This document shows positions 9,601 through 17,211 of a stretch of 64,000 bases of DNA, piece after piece. The notes beneath the pieces are model-generated. The model searched no databases and was not told where the DNA came from. It was given only the letters and a program-made list of their open reading frames with translations. The DNA comes from Triatoma infestans (lineage: Eukaryota > Arthropoda > Insecta > Hemiptera > Reduviidae). Position 1 is the first letter of the stretch. Every line of letters begins with the position of its first letter. The position numbers and the translations under genes are program-made. The stretch lies in the NCBI GenBank assembly GCA_011037195.1, contig JAAEAF010004359.1, positions 20,779-84,778 of the forward strand, given 5' to 3'.

Positions 9601-12586
9601 ACAGGCAATTGTAACTGATAACAGGCAACCTGTAATTGTAACTGATAAGGCAATAATTGTTTGATTATCAAATCTTGAATATTAATTTTTTTCTTTACTA
9701 ATTTTATACAATTTATTTTTGTTTTATTATTATGATAACAACAGCAAAAATAAATTACGTCTAACACGTCAGGTTTTTGAAAAAAATATGCTTACAAAAA
9801 TAAAGGTTTTTTTCATAAACTAAATAATAGATGTGATATTATAATTAATTACCACGTCTTTCTCGTCATCTTTCTACTGTATTCAGTTTAGGAACCTTCT
9901 GATAGCAATGACCAACAGTAATCAGCAAGCATTTCACTATTCCACTTTCCTTGGTAACATGGAAATATCTTGATGAAACCGTTCTCAGTGTTCATCATAG
10001 GCTCGGGAGGAAAGAAGGTCAGATGAGAAGAAATGGGTTATAAGAATAATTTTACAGACTAATGCTTGATAACTTTTCAAAGGCGTTCATTAACAATTTC
10101 TTCATAGCTTACAGATTTTTTTTTTTTTTTTTAGTCCTCACGCGTTGGTCTAGGTGGCTAGTGCACTCGGTCCCGTGAAGGCCAAGTCGGTGTTGACCCA
10201 GCATCGTGATAAAAAAATGGGAAGCTACAGTTAGTAGCGCCCTAGGTAGCGAAGGCCGGAACTAAACGGCGTGGGGATTGTGGCATGCTTACCACACGTC
10301 CCCCTCTTTAAATCGCCGTGTGGCAAGCCTTGGCCCTTCATGAGCCATAAGCTATTTTTTATTTTTTACAGATTTTTTTATTGCACAAAAAAAGTTCTGA
10401 ATGATTGTCTTGAAAAGCATTCCAGCATTTTTTTACATCGGTTATGGTGTGAAACAATTCTAAAGCTGCTACTGGAATTGGAAATGCGTCCCGAATGTGA
10501 TACTGGGTGAGTGGCAGAAAACGAATTCGGATTTTCTTCCTATTTTTGCCAAAAAACCCGAAAAGTTTGGTATAGCAAAAGTAAACGGTATGTTATATTT
10601 GTTGTGGTGGTTGGTTCCGCAGAGCTGGAAAGCAATCTAGACATTTTCCGTGGTAGCCTGCTTCGTTTTGTGGTCATCGACCGGTTTCGGGCGTTCGCCC
10701 ATCTTCAGGATGCGTTTTTCAGACAGTGTGCCAACACAGACTCGTACAGAGACTTAGTTTCACACTAACTCTAGTTAGTGTACTAAGTCTCCTCATAATC
10801 CAGGCAATCTGTCTTAAGATGGATGGGTGTTTCCTCCTCTGTCTCACAGACTTTACAAAATGGATCCGGCATGAGCCCCATTAAGTAGAGATGTCTCCTT
10901 AAACCCAGCATGTGTCCAAGATTTGTCTTTTTTTTTTCTTTTTCTTTTTTTAATTTTAAAGCCGAAATAGGACTCTTATGCTTTTTCTATTTTAGGTTTA
11001 ATATTTCTCCTATACTGCTCAATTGTTAATTCAACACATATGTAATAAAAGCTGTTCAGATCATTTACAACTTAAGAGACAGTGTGTTAACCGTAAAACA
11101 ATAAGTAAGATTATCATAAATTGATAAGAAATGTATGATAGAAGTGACGGGGGAGAGAGAGTTAAAGAGAATGGATTTAGGAATGAGATAAGAAATAAAG
11201 TAGATGATATGCTGAACATGTATAATAAATAGAACACACAAACTGCAAGGAATTCTCATGTATACAGGAAATTAGATAGCTAGAGAATAATAAAGAGACA
11301 GACTGGCTGAATAAATAGAAAGTAAGTAGATAGGCTGCTGACTGGATCCACTGTTGTAAAACTGACCTGAACTGTTTTCCTGAGCGCTCTCTCAAATATG
11401 AATCGAACTCTCCCTTCCTAGTATGTAACGTTTTTCCCTCTAAACTAGCTACTGCAACTAGTTATAAATGGGTTCGTATAGATAAAATACTCTAAACTTT
11501 AATAAAGAAAACACCAATTCATTGTTATACACAATATATTACAAAATACACTTAATACACTTAACACACTTAATACAAAACACTTAATAATAATTAATTC
11601 ACAAGTTTAAACCCCACACCGGTTCACTTTGTTCACTTTTCATATACTTTCCACAAACATACACTTCATTTGTAACTAGAAAACTCTGCAAAACTCTTTG
11701 CGGTCTCACTATTTATACCGGTTGAGAATCTTCTCGTCTCGAATCTTCTCAATCCTTCCAGAAATAACTAGAGCGCGTCGCCAGCGCTTCCTAGCGGCCA
11801 CTAAGAGAACTTGACGTTCCTACTTCCTCTCCTAGCTGGCACCACTGGCTGCGTTACACTGCTCCCTTCTAGCCCAGGTGGGGGGAGTAGCTAACCTTTT
11901 ATTCATTTAATGTATACTTCTTCGCTCTTCGAATCGTATGAATCTTTAATGATTCGGATCTTATTACAAAATGTAATCTTTTTTTTCATTGTTATTATTA
12001 TTATTATTTCTTATGTACCTATCCGTTTGATTGCAAGTGAATGAATGAATTAATTAATTAAATGAATTTATTTAATATGATTGATTTAAAACAGAAAAAA
12101 AGCGTGGCTTAAAGGTGTTAGCATAGAAAACTTGTTGAAACATGATCGGACCTGTTAAAAACTGGACAGGCTGAACAAGTTCACGTAAAAAAAGAAATAG
12201 CAATAAACAATAAATACAGTTTAAAGACAGAATTTATTTTTAAGAAAAAAATTATTAATACAAATTTCTTTCAAATGAAAAAAATGTTGAAATAATATTC
12301 AGACTCAACATACAAAAAAATAAGAGAAAGTAATATATATATATTGTGAGAAAACGATCATTTATCGTTGTTTTTTTTTTTTGGACCAATGTTTATTAAT
12401 CATATTATTTATTATATTCTAGGTGAAGCAATGAATCAATTTTTAAATCAAAACGCTGCCGAAATAATTGAAGAAATGAAACCAGCCGCTGCAGCAGCAT
12501 TAGCTAAACACTTTAAAGCATTTTTAAATGGTGCTTTCCTACAAGTACCAATACCAGTTTGGTTGAAAGATACTTGTGGAACATAA
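678..12586 (+). CDS. Takeout / juvenile-hormone-binding-protein (JHBP) family protein, 3' part, four coding exons
   Basis: Coding exons are 678-825, 6842-6975, 7095-7244 and 12423-12586 (stop at the end). All introns are GT-AG and the phases join without a stop. The spliced product is roughly 200 residues and begins inside the protein (GIPEINLYSIEPLRISKM), so the signal peptide and about the first 50 residues of a usual 240-260-residue takeout protein lie left of the window. Family marks are NGAVRVRAQFSNITVYG, then LGIPRIEATGSYDVNGNVLL, then the C-terminal NQNAAEIIEEMKP and a VPIPVWLKD ending. Known family members are secreted carriers of small hydrophobic ligands (juvenile hormone-like molecules) in haemolymph, fat body or chemosensory tissue; the ligand here is unknown. 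The introns of about 6.0 and 5.2 kb are full of transposon remnants. Not seen: promoter, first exon(s). Family assignment is firm; orthology is not. Confidence 0.88.
826..1339. other. Intronic AT-rich sequence, nothing recognised
   Basis: This is the start of the takeout intron 826-6841, before the LINE remnant. I see no ORF, repeat end or RNA gene in it. Confidence 0.4.
1340..2545 (-). mobile_element. Non-LTR retrotransposon 3' fragment: RT tail, RNase H, C-terminal Cys region
   Basis: On the minus strand this reads in order: an RT C-terminal piece (TPINALLVEAREPPLALRRR), an RNase H with all three expected acidic blocks (IYTDASK, SAELLAI, FTDSRAS) and its last helix (VPVHIGVSGNEEADKAA), then a Cys-rich tail (CENCNN...DTVEHRVMTC order). 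Stops and frameshifts break it into at least three frames. It is a dead 5'-truncated copy inside a takeout intron. The clade is not certain; RNase H points to the I/R1/Loa side rather than Jockey. Confidence 0.8.
2880..3455 (-). mobile_element. Tc1/mariner-type transposase remnant, inverted partner of the element at the left edge
   Basis: The minus strand encodes ...EMFSSRWIGRQGPVPWP, then SRSSNLTPLKFFFFGDISKK, the block around the second catalytic Asp of DDE transposases. The usual SPDLTPLDFF is here SSNLTPLKFF, so the expected Asp residues are lost. Further on, after a frameshift, the same TPEALRED tail appears as at base 3. The 3' part (2880-3213) is the reverse complement of bases 1-420, with an AT-rich drifted tail. 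Confidence 0.75.
3590..3850 (+). mobile_element. Mariner-family transposase C-terminal remnant
   Basis: Plus-strand frames read HDNAPFQRSRLTHSLRK and then, in a second frame, HFRSMAHFLNRQFF, FEEFFGSN and IEMLVQYW, the order found at the C-terminus of mariner transposases. The stretch holding the SPDLAPSD motif is disrupted. Stops and a frameshift make it non-functional. Confidence 0.65.
4753..5000 (-). mobile_element. tRNA-derived SINE, family A
   Basis: Poly(T) on the plus strand (the poly(A) tail) is followed by the reverse of a shared unit. It has a box-B-like GGATTCGAACCC (reverse strand), a GGACAGTG inverted pair (CACTGTCCGG/CCGGACAGTG) and the 3' core GACGCGCCTTAA. Diverged copy in a takeout intron. 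Confidence 0.75.
5666..5875 (+). mobile_element. tRNA-derived SINE, family A
   Basis: It starts GGGAAGGGAATAGCTAAGTG (box A-like) and ends GTTGACGCACCTTAA then poly(A). The box B region is damaged (part deleted: CGCGGAGTCCAGC). Confidence 0.75.
6083..6320 (-). mobile_element. tRNA-derived SINE, family A
   Basis: Near full-length minus-strand copy. It runs from GGCGCGTCAAC (reverse of the 3' core) through TGGATTCGAAACC (box B, reverse) to TAGCTATTCCCTTCCC (reverse of the 5' end). Confidence 0.8.
7245..7701. other. Intronic sequence, nothing recognised
   Basis: AT-rich start of the takeout intron 7245-12422. GTAGTGGAATCGTTTAT occurs twice within about 60 bases (near 7610 and 7662), a small local duplication. 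No ORF of interest. Confidence 0.35.
7702..8302. mobile_element. Possible LTR remnant (TGTCTTGAA...CATTACA)
   Basis: A 601-bp block begins TGTCTTGAAG and ends CATTACA, giving TG...CA termini. The first 85 or so bases recur, diverged, from 33641, and in both places the similarity begins exactly at TGTCTTGAA, which suggests a real element end. A TATA-like TTATATATTA lies near 8029. No target duplication was found at the flanks and there is no coding sequence, so LTR status is a hypothesis. Confidence 0.3.
8303..9024. other. Intronic sequence, nothing recognised
   Basis: AT-rich intron between the LTR-like block and the duplicated exon. No ORF, tRNA or clear repeat. Confidence 0.35.
9025..9163 (+). 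pseudogene. Decayed duplicate of takeout exon 6842-6975
   Basis: This segment is a near copy of exon 6842-6975 plus about 15 bases of intron on each side, and keeps both the AAG acceptor context and a GTAAGT donor. It lies in the last intron, downstream of exon 7095-7244, in the same orientation. It carries one extra base after GGATAGAAG and four extra bases in a G run (TTCTGGGGGG), so it is five bases longer and shifts frame. Spliced in, it would destroy the reading frame. I read it as a dead tandem exon copy, not a usable alternative exon. Confidence 0.85.
9164..10130. other. Intronic sequence, nothing recognised
   Basis: AT-rich. Holds only a short local repeat (ACAGGCAAYTGTAAYTGATA-like) near 9602-9650. 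No coding signal. Confidence 0.35.
10134..10350 (+). mobile_element. tRNA-derived SINE, family B (internally deleted)
   Basis: It starts CACGCGTTGGTCTAGG and continues with the family core (AAGTCGGTGTTGACC, GGGAAGCTACAGTTAGTAGC) to the 3' part GGCAAGCCTTGGCCCTTCATG. Compared with the copy at 24144, about 30 bases covering box B are missing. Confidence 0.75.
10600..10789 (-). mobile_element. Penelope-like terminal-repeat fragment with hammerhead
   Basis: This piece shares TCCGCAGAGCTGGAAAGCAA and TAGCCTGCTTC-TTTTGTGG with the arms of the fold-back at 19857-20122. It contains the best hammerhead core of the window on the minus strand. A short palindrome (ACTTAGTTTCACACTAACT / AGTTAGTGTACTAAGT) follows at about 10752-10790. 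Confidence 0.55.
10675..10712 (-). ncRNA. Hammerhead ribozyme motif
   Basis: On the minus strand: stem I CATC paired with GATG, CTGAAGA core, stem II GGGCG/CGCCC closed by a tiny loop, then GAAAC, a self-complementary CCGG, and the GTC cleavage triplet. The very short stem III is the pattern described for minimal hammerheads in Penelope-like elements, which work as dimers. All core bases fit; activity is inferred. Confidence 0.65.
10790..10935 (-). mobile_element. Non-LTR retrotransposon C-terminal fragment (CCHC tail)
   Basis: The minus strand reads LGHMLGLRRHLYLMGL, then PFCKVCETEEETPIHL: the GH...RRH-L...CxxC-EEET-H-L tail of RNase H-bearing LINEs. A related fragment lies at 33250-33640. 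Confidence 0.65.
11424..11858 (-). mobile_element. LTR remnant with adjoining polypurine tract
   Basis: On the minus strand the block begins TGTAACG and ends CGTTACA (7-bp inverted ends, 435 bp). It contains a TATA box (GGTATAAATAG, plus positions about 11709-11719). The purine run AGAAGGGAGCAG lies directly upstream of TGTAACG, as a polypurine tract does before a 3' LTR. No matching 5' LTR, no gag/pol and no target duplication are visible. It is probably the 3' LTR of a lost Gypsy- or BEL-type element. Confidence 0.45.
11859..12422. other. Intronic AT-rich sequence, nothing recognised
   Basis: End of the last takeout intron. Contains short AT microsatellites. The acceptor TTCTAG is at 12417-12422. 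Confidence 0.35.
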
Positions 12587-12757
12587 TATACATATATATA
12601 TATATATTTGGATACAATAACTTTTAATGAAATCTTTTTCAACGTCCTAAAATTAGATTCCCAACCCCAACCCCCACCGTTATAGTCGGGGCAGTAATAG
12701 ATTTTTGATAAAAAATTAATTGTAGATTACTTTTTTTTCTACATTAATTAAATTGTA

Positions 12758-12763
12758 AATAAA
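12758..12763 (+). terminator. Poly(A) signal AATAAA for the takeout-like gene
   Basis: A canonical AATAAA lies 172 bases after the takeout stop codon in an AT-rich 3' UTR. It is the first canonical hexamer I noticed after the stop. The cleavage site was not determined. Confidence 0.5.
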
Positions 12764-12769
12764 ATGAAA

Positions 12770-13940
12770 TATATTGTGATTTCTTTATTAATATTATTAT
12801 TATTATTAAAAAATAATTATTAATGATTTGAGAATTGTATGAATATATAAATATTATTGATCTTTCATATTGATTTTTGTAAATATTTTAGTAATAATAC
12901 TTTGTGGCTCTTGTAATCGCTTAGTGGCTGTATATTTATTATAAATTTATATAAAATTTATGCTTTAATTATTAGATGTAATTATTATAAATAGAATGTA
13001 AAAAAAAAAAAAAAAAAAGAAAAAAAGAAGTAATAATTGATGATAAATTATTACAAAAAAAAAAAAGAAAAATTCCCACTTCTGTGAGGGGTCGATTATT
13101 ACAAAAAGAAATTATAAGAAAGAAACGTCACTATCGTTTTGCTTCCAATCATAAAAAAAACCTATAAAATCTTAAGATTTTCTTGAAGCTATGAAATGCA
13201 ATCCCCATAACCTTGCCCCTTACTACTTAGCGCTGATAGTGTGACTAGTTGGCGTCAATTTCGATTCCTTCTGCCTAACAATTTATGAACAAGTTATTTT
13301 TAAACATCTGAAGCACTAAAAAAAAAAACAAAAAACAATGAAATGGTTCAAATTTATGAATAATTAATTACTGTTAGTCGTTTTTAGTAACTTAGTAAGT
13401 TTTTGGAAAATTACTTCAATCATTGTTTGAATTATCTCATAGTTTACAAAAATAAATCAGATCTATGAAATTATTACTAGGATTAATGTAAGTTTTTTTT
13501 GGAGATATAGAAACTGAGCGGATGGCGATCGCAGAATGATTGATTGCAAATGTTTTGTAACACTCCGAATCAAATTTTTTTTTTTTTTTTTTACTCGAAC
13601 TTTGCTTGTGATTTAATCACTAATTATTGGAACTTATAACTTTAATGTTCCTGTTCACTTTTCGAAATAGATTTTACATTTTCTTCTTTGTGTTTGAAGA
13701 AAAAAAATGGAGAGAATAGAAATATATAATGATATCAATGTTTATTTGTACGATTTGTTGATAAATAGAGGTTTCCTTTAGATCATAAAGGCTAAAAAAT
13801 ATGGTCTGTGACATAGTAAATTGTTCATATTGCTAGGTTGGTCACTTTCTTGGATCTTGACCTTAAGTCCAATAGTTCCACCAATTTTGCCTTGTTATAA
13901 AAAAATAAAATAAAAATATTTGTAAAGTAATAACAAAAAC
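12770..13940. other. Intergenic AT-rich sequence
   Basis: Downstream of the takeout gene. Poly(A)/poly(T) runs near 13001-13027, 13318 and 13577. No gene seen. Confidence 0.35.
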
Positions 13941-13942
13941 AT

Positions 13943-14157
13943 GGGGCGGGTGTTGGTGTAGTGGTTATGAGCATGGACTTGCAAGTGGGAGGACTCCAGT
14001 TCGAGTCTCGCGTATAACTGCTAAATTTTATTCGTTTATAAAAAAAATATAAAAAAAATGTTAAATAGTAAAATAGGTGCTTCCGTGGACCCCGTCCACG
14101 ACACCTAATTTGGTAGTTTGACGTTAAGCCTGCCTCAAAAATAGGCATTATTTTAAT
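13943..14157 (+). mobile_element. tRNA-derived SINE, family C
   Basis: GGGCGGGTGTTGGTGTAGTG then GTTATGAGC (box A-like) and CCAGTTCGAGTCTCGCG (box B) are followed by a non-tRNA body with CCCGTCCACGACACCTAATT. A second copy is at 18121-18330. Confidence 0.75.
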
Positions 14158-14163
14158 AAACAA

Positions 14164-14663
14164 AGACCGGCCATACACGCTACGGTCTACCAAACTGTAT
14201 GTTTGCGCAGGCAAACCGGATGTCGTAGCGTGTGTAGAGATACTCCAGTATGCCGGAGAGGTTTTCAGTTTCGCTATGGCGTTGATGGAAGACGATGACG
14301 CACTGGAATTGACAGGCCCTGCGTAAATTTTAAAAAATAATCCAAAAACAATGAAAAGGAACCGAACAAAGTGGTGTAAAGATTGGTTATTGAAAGGGAA
14401 AATATAGTCATATCTATTTAATGAATGTTTAATGAAATTTTTGTGTACCAACTAACGACCTGCCTAGGCAGAAACTGGAAATTCACTAGCGCGGACTGCA
14501 CAGGACACGCCCACTTTCACCGTACGGTCTCACTCGAAAGAACTGATTTTCGATTTTGCACAAAAACCTGCACAGGTCTATTCCCACACATGTTCCGGTT
14601 TGCCTGCGCAGGCAAAATTGCACAGTTTTACCGTACGATAGACCGTAGCGTGTATGGCCGGCT
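14164..14663. mobile_element. MITE with long terminal inverted repeats
   Basis: The left end AGACCGGCCATACACGCTAC continues with GGTCTA. The right end is its inverse (TAGACCGTAGCGTGTATGGC then CGGCT). An inner inverted pair TTTGCSTGCGCAGGCAAA lies further in. Length is 500 bp. No transposase; the longer ORFs crossing it are chance. The target duplication is unclear (CAA left, TTA right). Confidence 0.65.
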
Positions 14664-14747
14664 TTATATTACTGAGTATTTAAATAGATGATACACTAAG
14701 CTAAATAGATTTTTCTGATAATACTTCAAAAACACAATGTTTTGTTT

Positions 14748-14748
<1 letters not shown>

Positions 14749-14772
<24 letters not shown>
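14749..14772. repeat. (AT)n microsatellite
   Basis: An uninterrupted TA/AT dinucleotide run in intergenic sequence. Confidence 0.8.
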
Positions 14773-14778
<6 letters not shown>

Positions 14779-15327
14779 ATTAGTCAATGTGAACATACAT
14801 CAAATGTTAAAAAAAACAAATCATTTCAATTAAAAATAGATTTAAAGTTTTGATTTTGTGGGGGGGGAGGGGGGCTATTAAGCCTCTGCGACCCCTCTGG
14901 ATCAATAAAGTTGGTTTGTTTAAAGTAGATTTGTATAGATATATTAATGTCATTTTCATGTATTTGTTTAAGCGTAAATGTATAAAGAATAAATGTCAAA
15001 TGAATTTAATTATATTTCTTAATTTAATAAGTAACCCCCCCCCCAACAATTGTTTAATTTAAAAATAACCAACATTTGCAAAAACCATTGGATTCTTTTT
15101 TTTTATTTTTTTAACTTTATTTACTTTGTTAAAAAGAAAGTATTGTGATCGTAACCGGAAGTATAAGGTTGAGATCTTACCGGAAATACATGTTTTGAGT
15201 ACGCCTGGGTATGAAAAAAAAAAAAAAATATTTTTACCCAATGTATATAGATATAGACTTTTTCTCGAGAAACTAAGGATACACACCAAAACAAAAACTA
15301 AAAAATCTGGTGTGAAACACTCACACA

Positions 15328-16329
15328 ACTTTCTCTTACTCCAGTTCTCAAAATTATAATTGACAAATGTTATAGTTTGTTTACCAAATATAACGAAATT
15401 CGTCGAAAACTGAAAAACTGTTCAGTAAAAACGCACTTCCGGTTAACTAATTTTCTTAAAACTTGGAATTTTGACCATCTATTTATTTCTAATTAATTTT
15501 GTTTGGATGATAGAATTGTATCATCCACTATGATACCACTTTAGAGGAAGCTGTAACCCCACCCCACCCTAAAAGTACCCTTAAATGAATTTTCCCAGAG
15601 AAATGTTTTAATAAAAGATGTAGACCTTTACATGTTTAGTTTATATAAGAAGTTTCAAGAAAATCATCGGAGACATTTTTGAGAAAATCGCTAAAAAGTG
15701 AATAAATCATTTAGTAAAGTGGTAACGTAAAACGCCGTTCCGGTTATCCGATTTTTTTCAAACTCGTAATTTCAACACCATATTTAATTCTAATTAACAT
15801 TATTTAGATGGCGACTGTCTAATAAACTGAAAATAGCACGGTTAGTATGAAACCTGAACCCCACCCCCCCTCCAACAGTGCCCTTCACTGCATTTTTCCC
15901 GGGAATGTTTCTAATAAAATTTTTAGCTCTTTGTATGTGTGGTTGGTGTTTAAAGTTTAAAGAAAATCGTCGGAGCCATTTTTGAGAAAATCGCAAAAAA
16001 GTAAAAAATCCAACTAGTAAAGTGTTACTTCCGGTTGAGGAATTTTTTACAGATAACGTACAGTCAGATCCCATGGTTGACCTCTAAACGGAATATCAAA
16101 TTTCAACTTTCTACGATTTTTCGTTTTTGAGCTATGCTGTTCACATACATACATACACACACACACACACACGGACCATTTTCTAAAAACCCACTTTTTT
16201 GGACTCAGGGGACTCAAAACTGATAAGTTCCGGGTGAAAACTCGATTCGAAAATTTGACACGATTACAATAACTTATCTCTTACTAGGAGTAAGAGAAAG
16301 TAACTCTTACTAGGAGTAAGAGAAAGTAA
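15328..16329 (+). mobile_element. Family D interspersed repeat (inverted ends, hairpin terminus)
   Basis: The left end is ACTTTCTCTTACTCC and the right end its inverse GGAGTAAGAGAAAGT. Internally there are about three related units at roughly 300-bp spacing, each marked by CTTCCGGTT-A near 15433, 15740 and 16027 and by a GAGAAAATCGC-type block. A CA tract at 16157-16172 is followed by AAACCCACTTTTTTGGACTC, then the terminal hairpin. The terminal hairpin segment is duplicated (16279-16302 and 16303-16328). No coding capacity. The left limit may extend into the flanking TCTGGTGTGAAACACTCAC, which is shared with the copy at 48 kb. Confidence 0.7.
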
Positions 16330-16330
16330 A

Positions 16331-17211
16331 AAATACGTGCACTCATAGCTTTTTCGTTAGAAATCCAAATATCAGTTACCAAAACATATTTTATGCTGCC
16401 AGTTTGCATGGTAGATTTGTCGTAAACTAATAATAACACTTTATTGGAAAACATAAATCTCCCTTAAATGATTTTAACCCAAAGTAATAAAATATTATTT
16501 TGTTATTAAATTAATAATAACAAATTTTATCAATAAAGTCAATAGAATGAATCTTAAACATTATATTTAAAACAACAAAAGGAATAATTCTAATAAGATT
16601 AATACAAAATGTAAATTATAATAAGATAACATATTGGTTTTGTTTGTATATCTGTAATAATAAAAAAGAAAAAAAGAATAAGAACTTTCTTATAAATATT
16701 TCTGAGAATATGTATAATGTGTGCGCGTGCGTATTGTTTATATTGTTTTGTACGAAGCACTGGTACCCAGGGGGACACATCCATACTCTAGTTAACAAAA
16801 CGAGCTCTAAACAAGTATTAAATATGATTGGCTTTATACAGATTTATAATAAACAGGTTAAAGGTCGTATTGATAAATAAATATTAGGTTAGAATCTATT
16901 ACAATGTGTTTTTTTTAAATCAAAATATTATAAAACTAATCAGTCAAATTTTAGTCCCTAAATTGGTCACACTAGCGTTCGTGCCCGGTTATCACATTAT
17001 TATTATTATGAAATTTTCTATTTAATTTCACAGTCGATTGGAAGTTTTGTGTCCAATTTCAATTTAATATTTCATTAGTATAATATAAAATAATTGGTGT
17101 AATTAATTTTGCTACATAATTTTTTTTTTTTTTTTTTTTTGTAATCCTCCATTACAAGAACAAATATATATATATTTTTTTTTTTTTTTTACGTAAGAAA
17201 AAAAAGTAATT
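16331..17211. other. Intergenic sequence before the transporter gene
   Basis: AT-rich. 16330-16380 resembles 26840-26885 (AAAAAATACGTG... GTTAGAAA-CCAAAT), a repeat-family edge. Long T runs at about 17120-17140 and 17175-17190 precede the first coding exon. I cannot identify a promoter. Confidence 0.35.

Noticed and set aside
13825..14451. 208-codon minus-strand open frame
   Set aside because: It crosses SINE family C and the left half of a MITE, has low-complexity Phe/Tyr/Ile content and no domain. A chance frame in AT-rich repeats.
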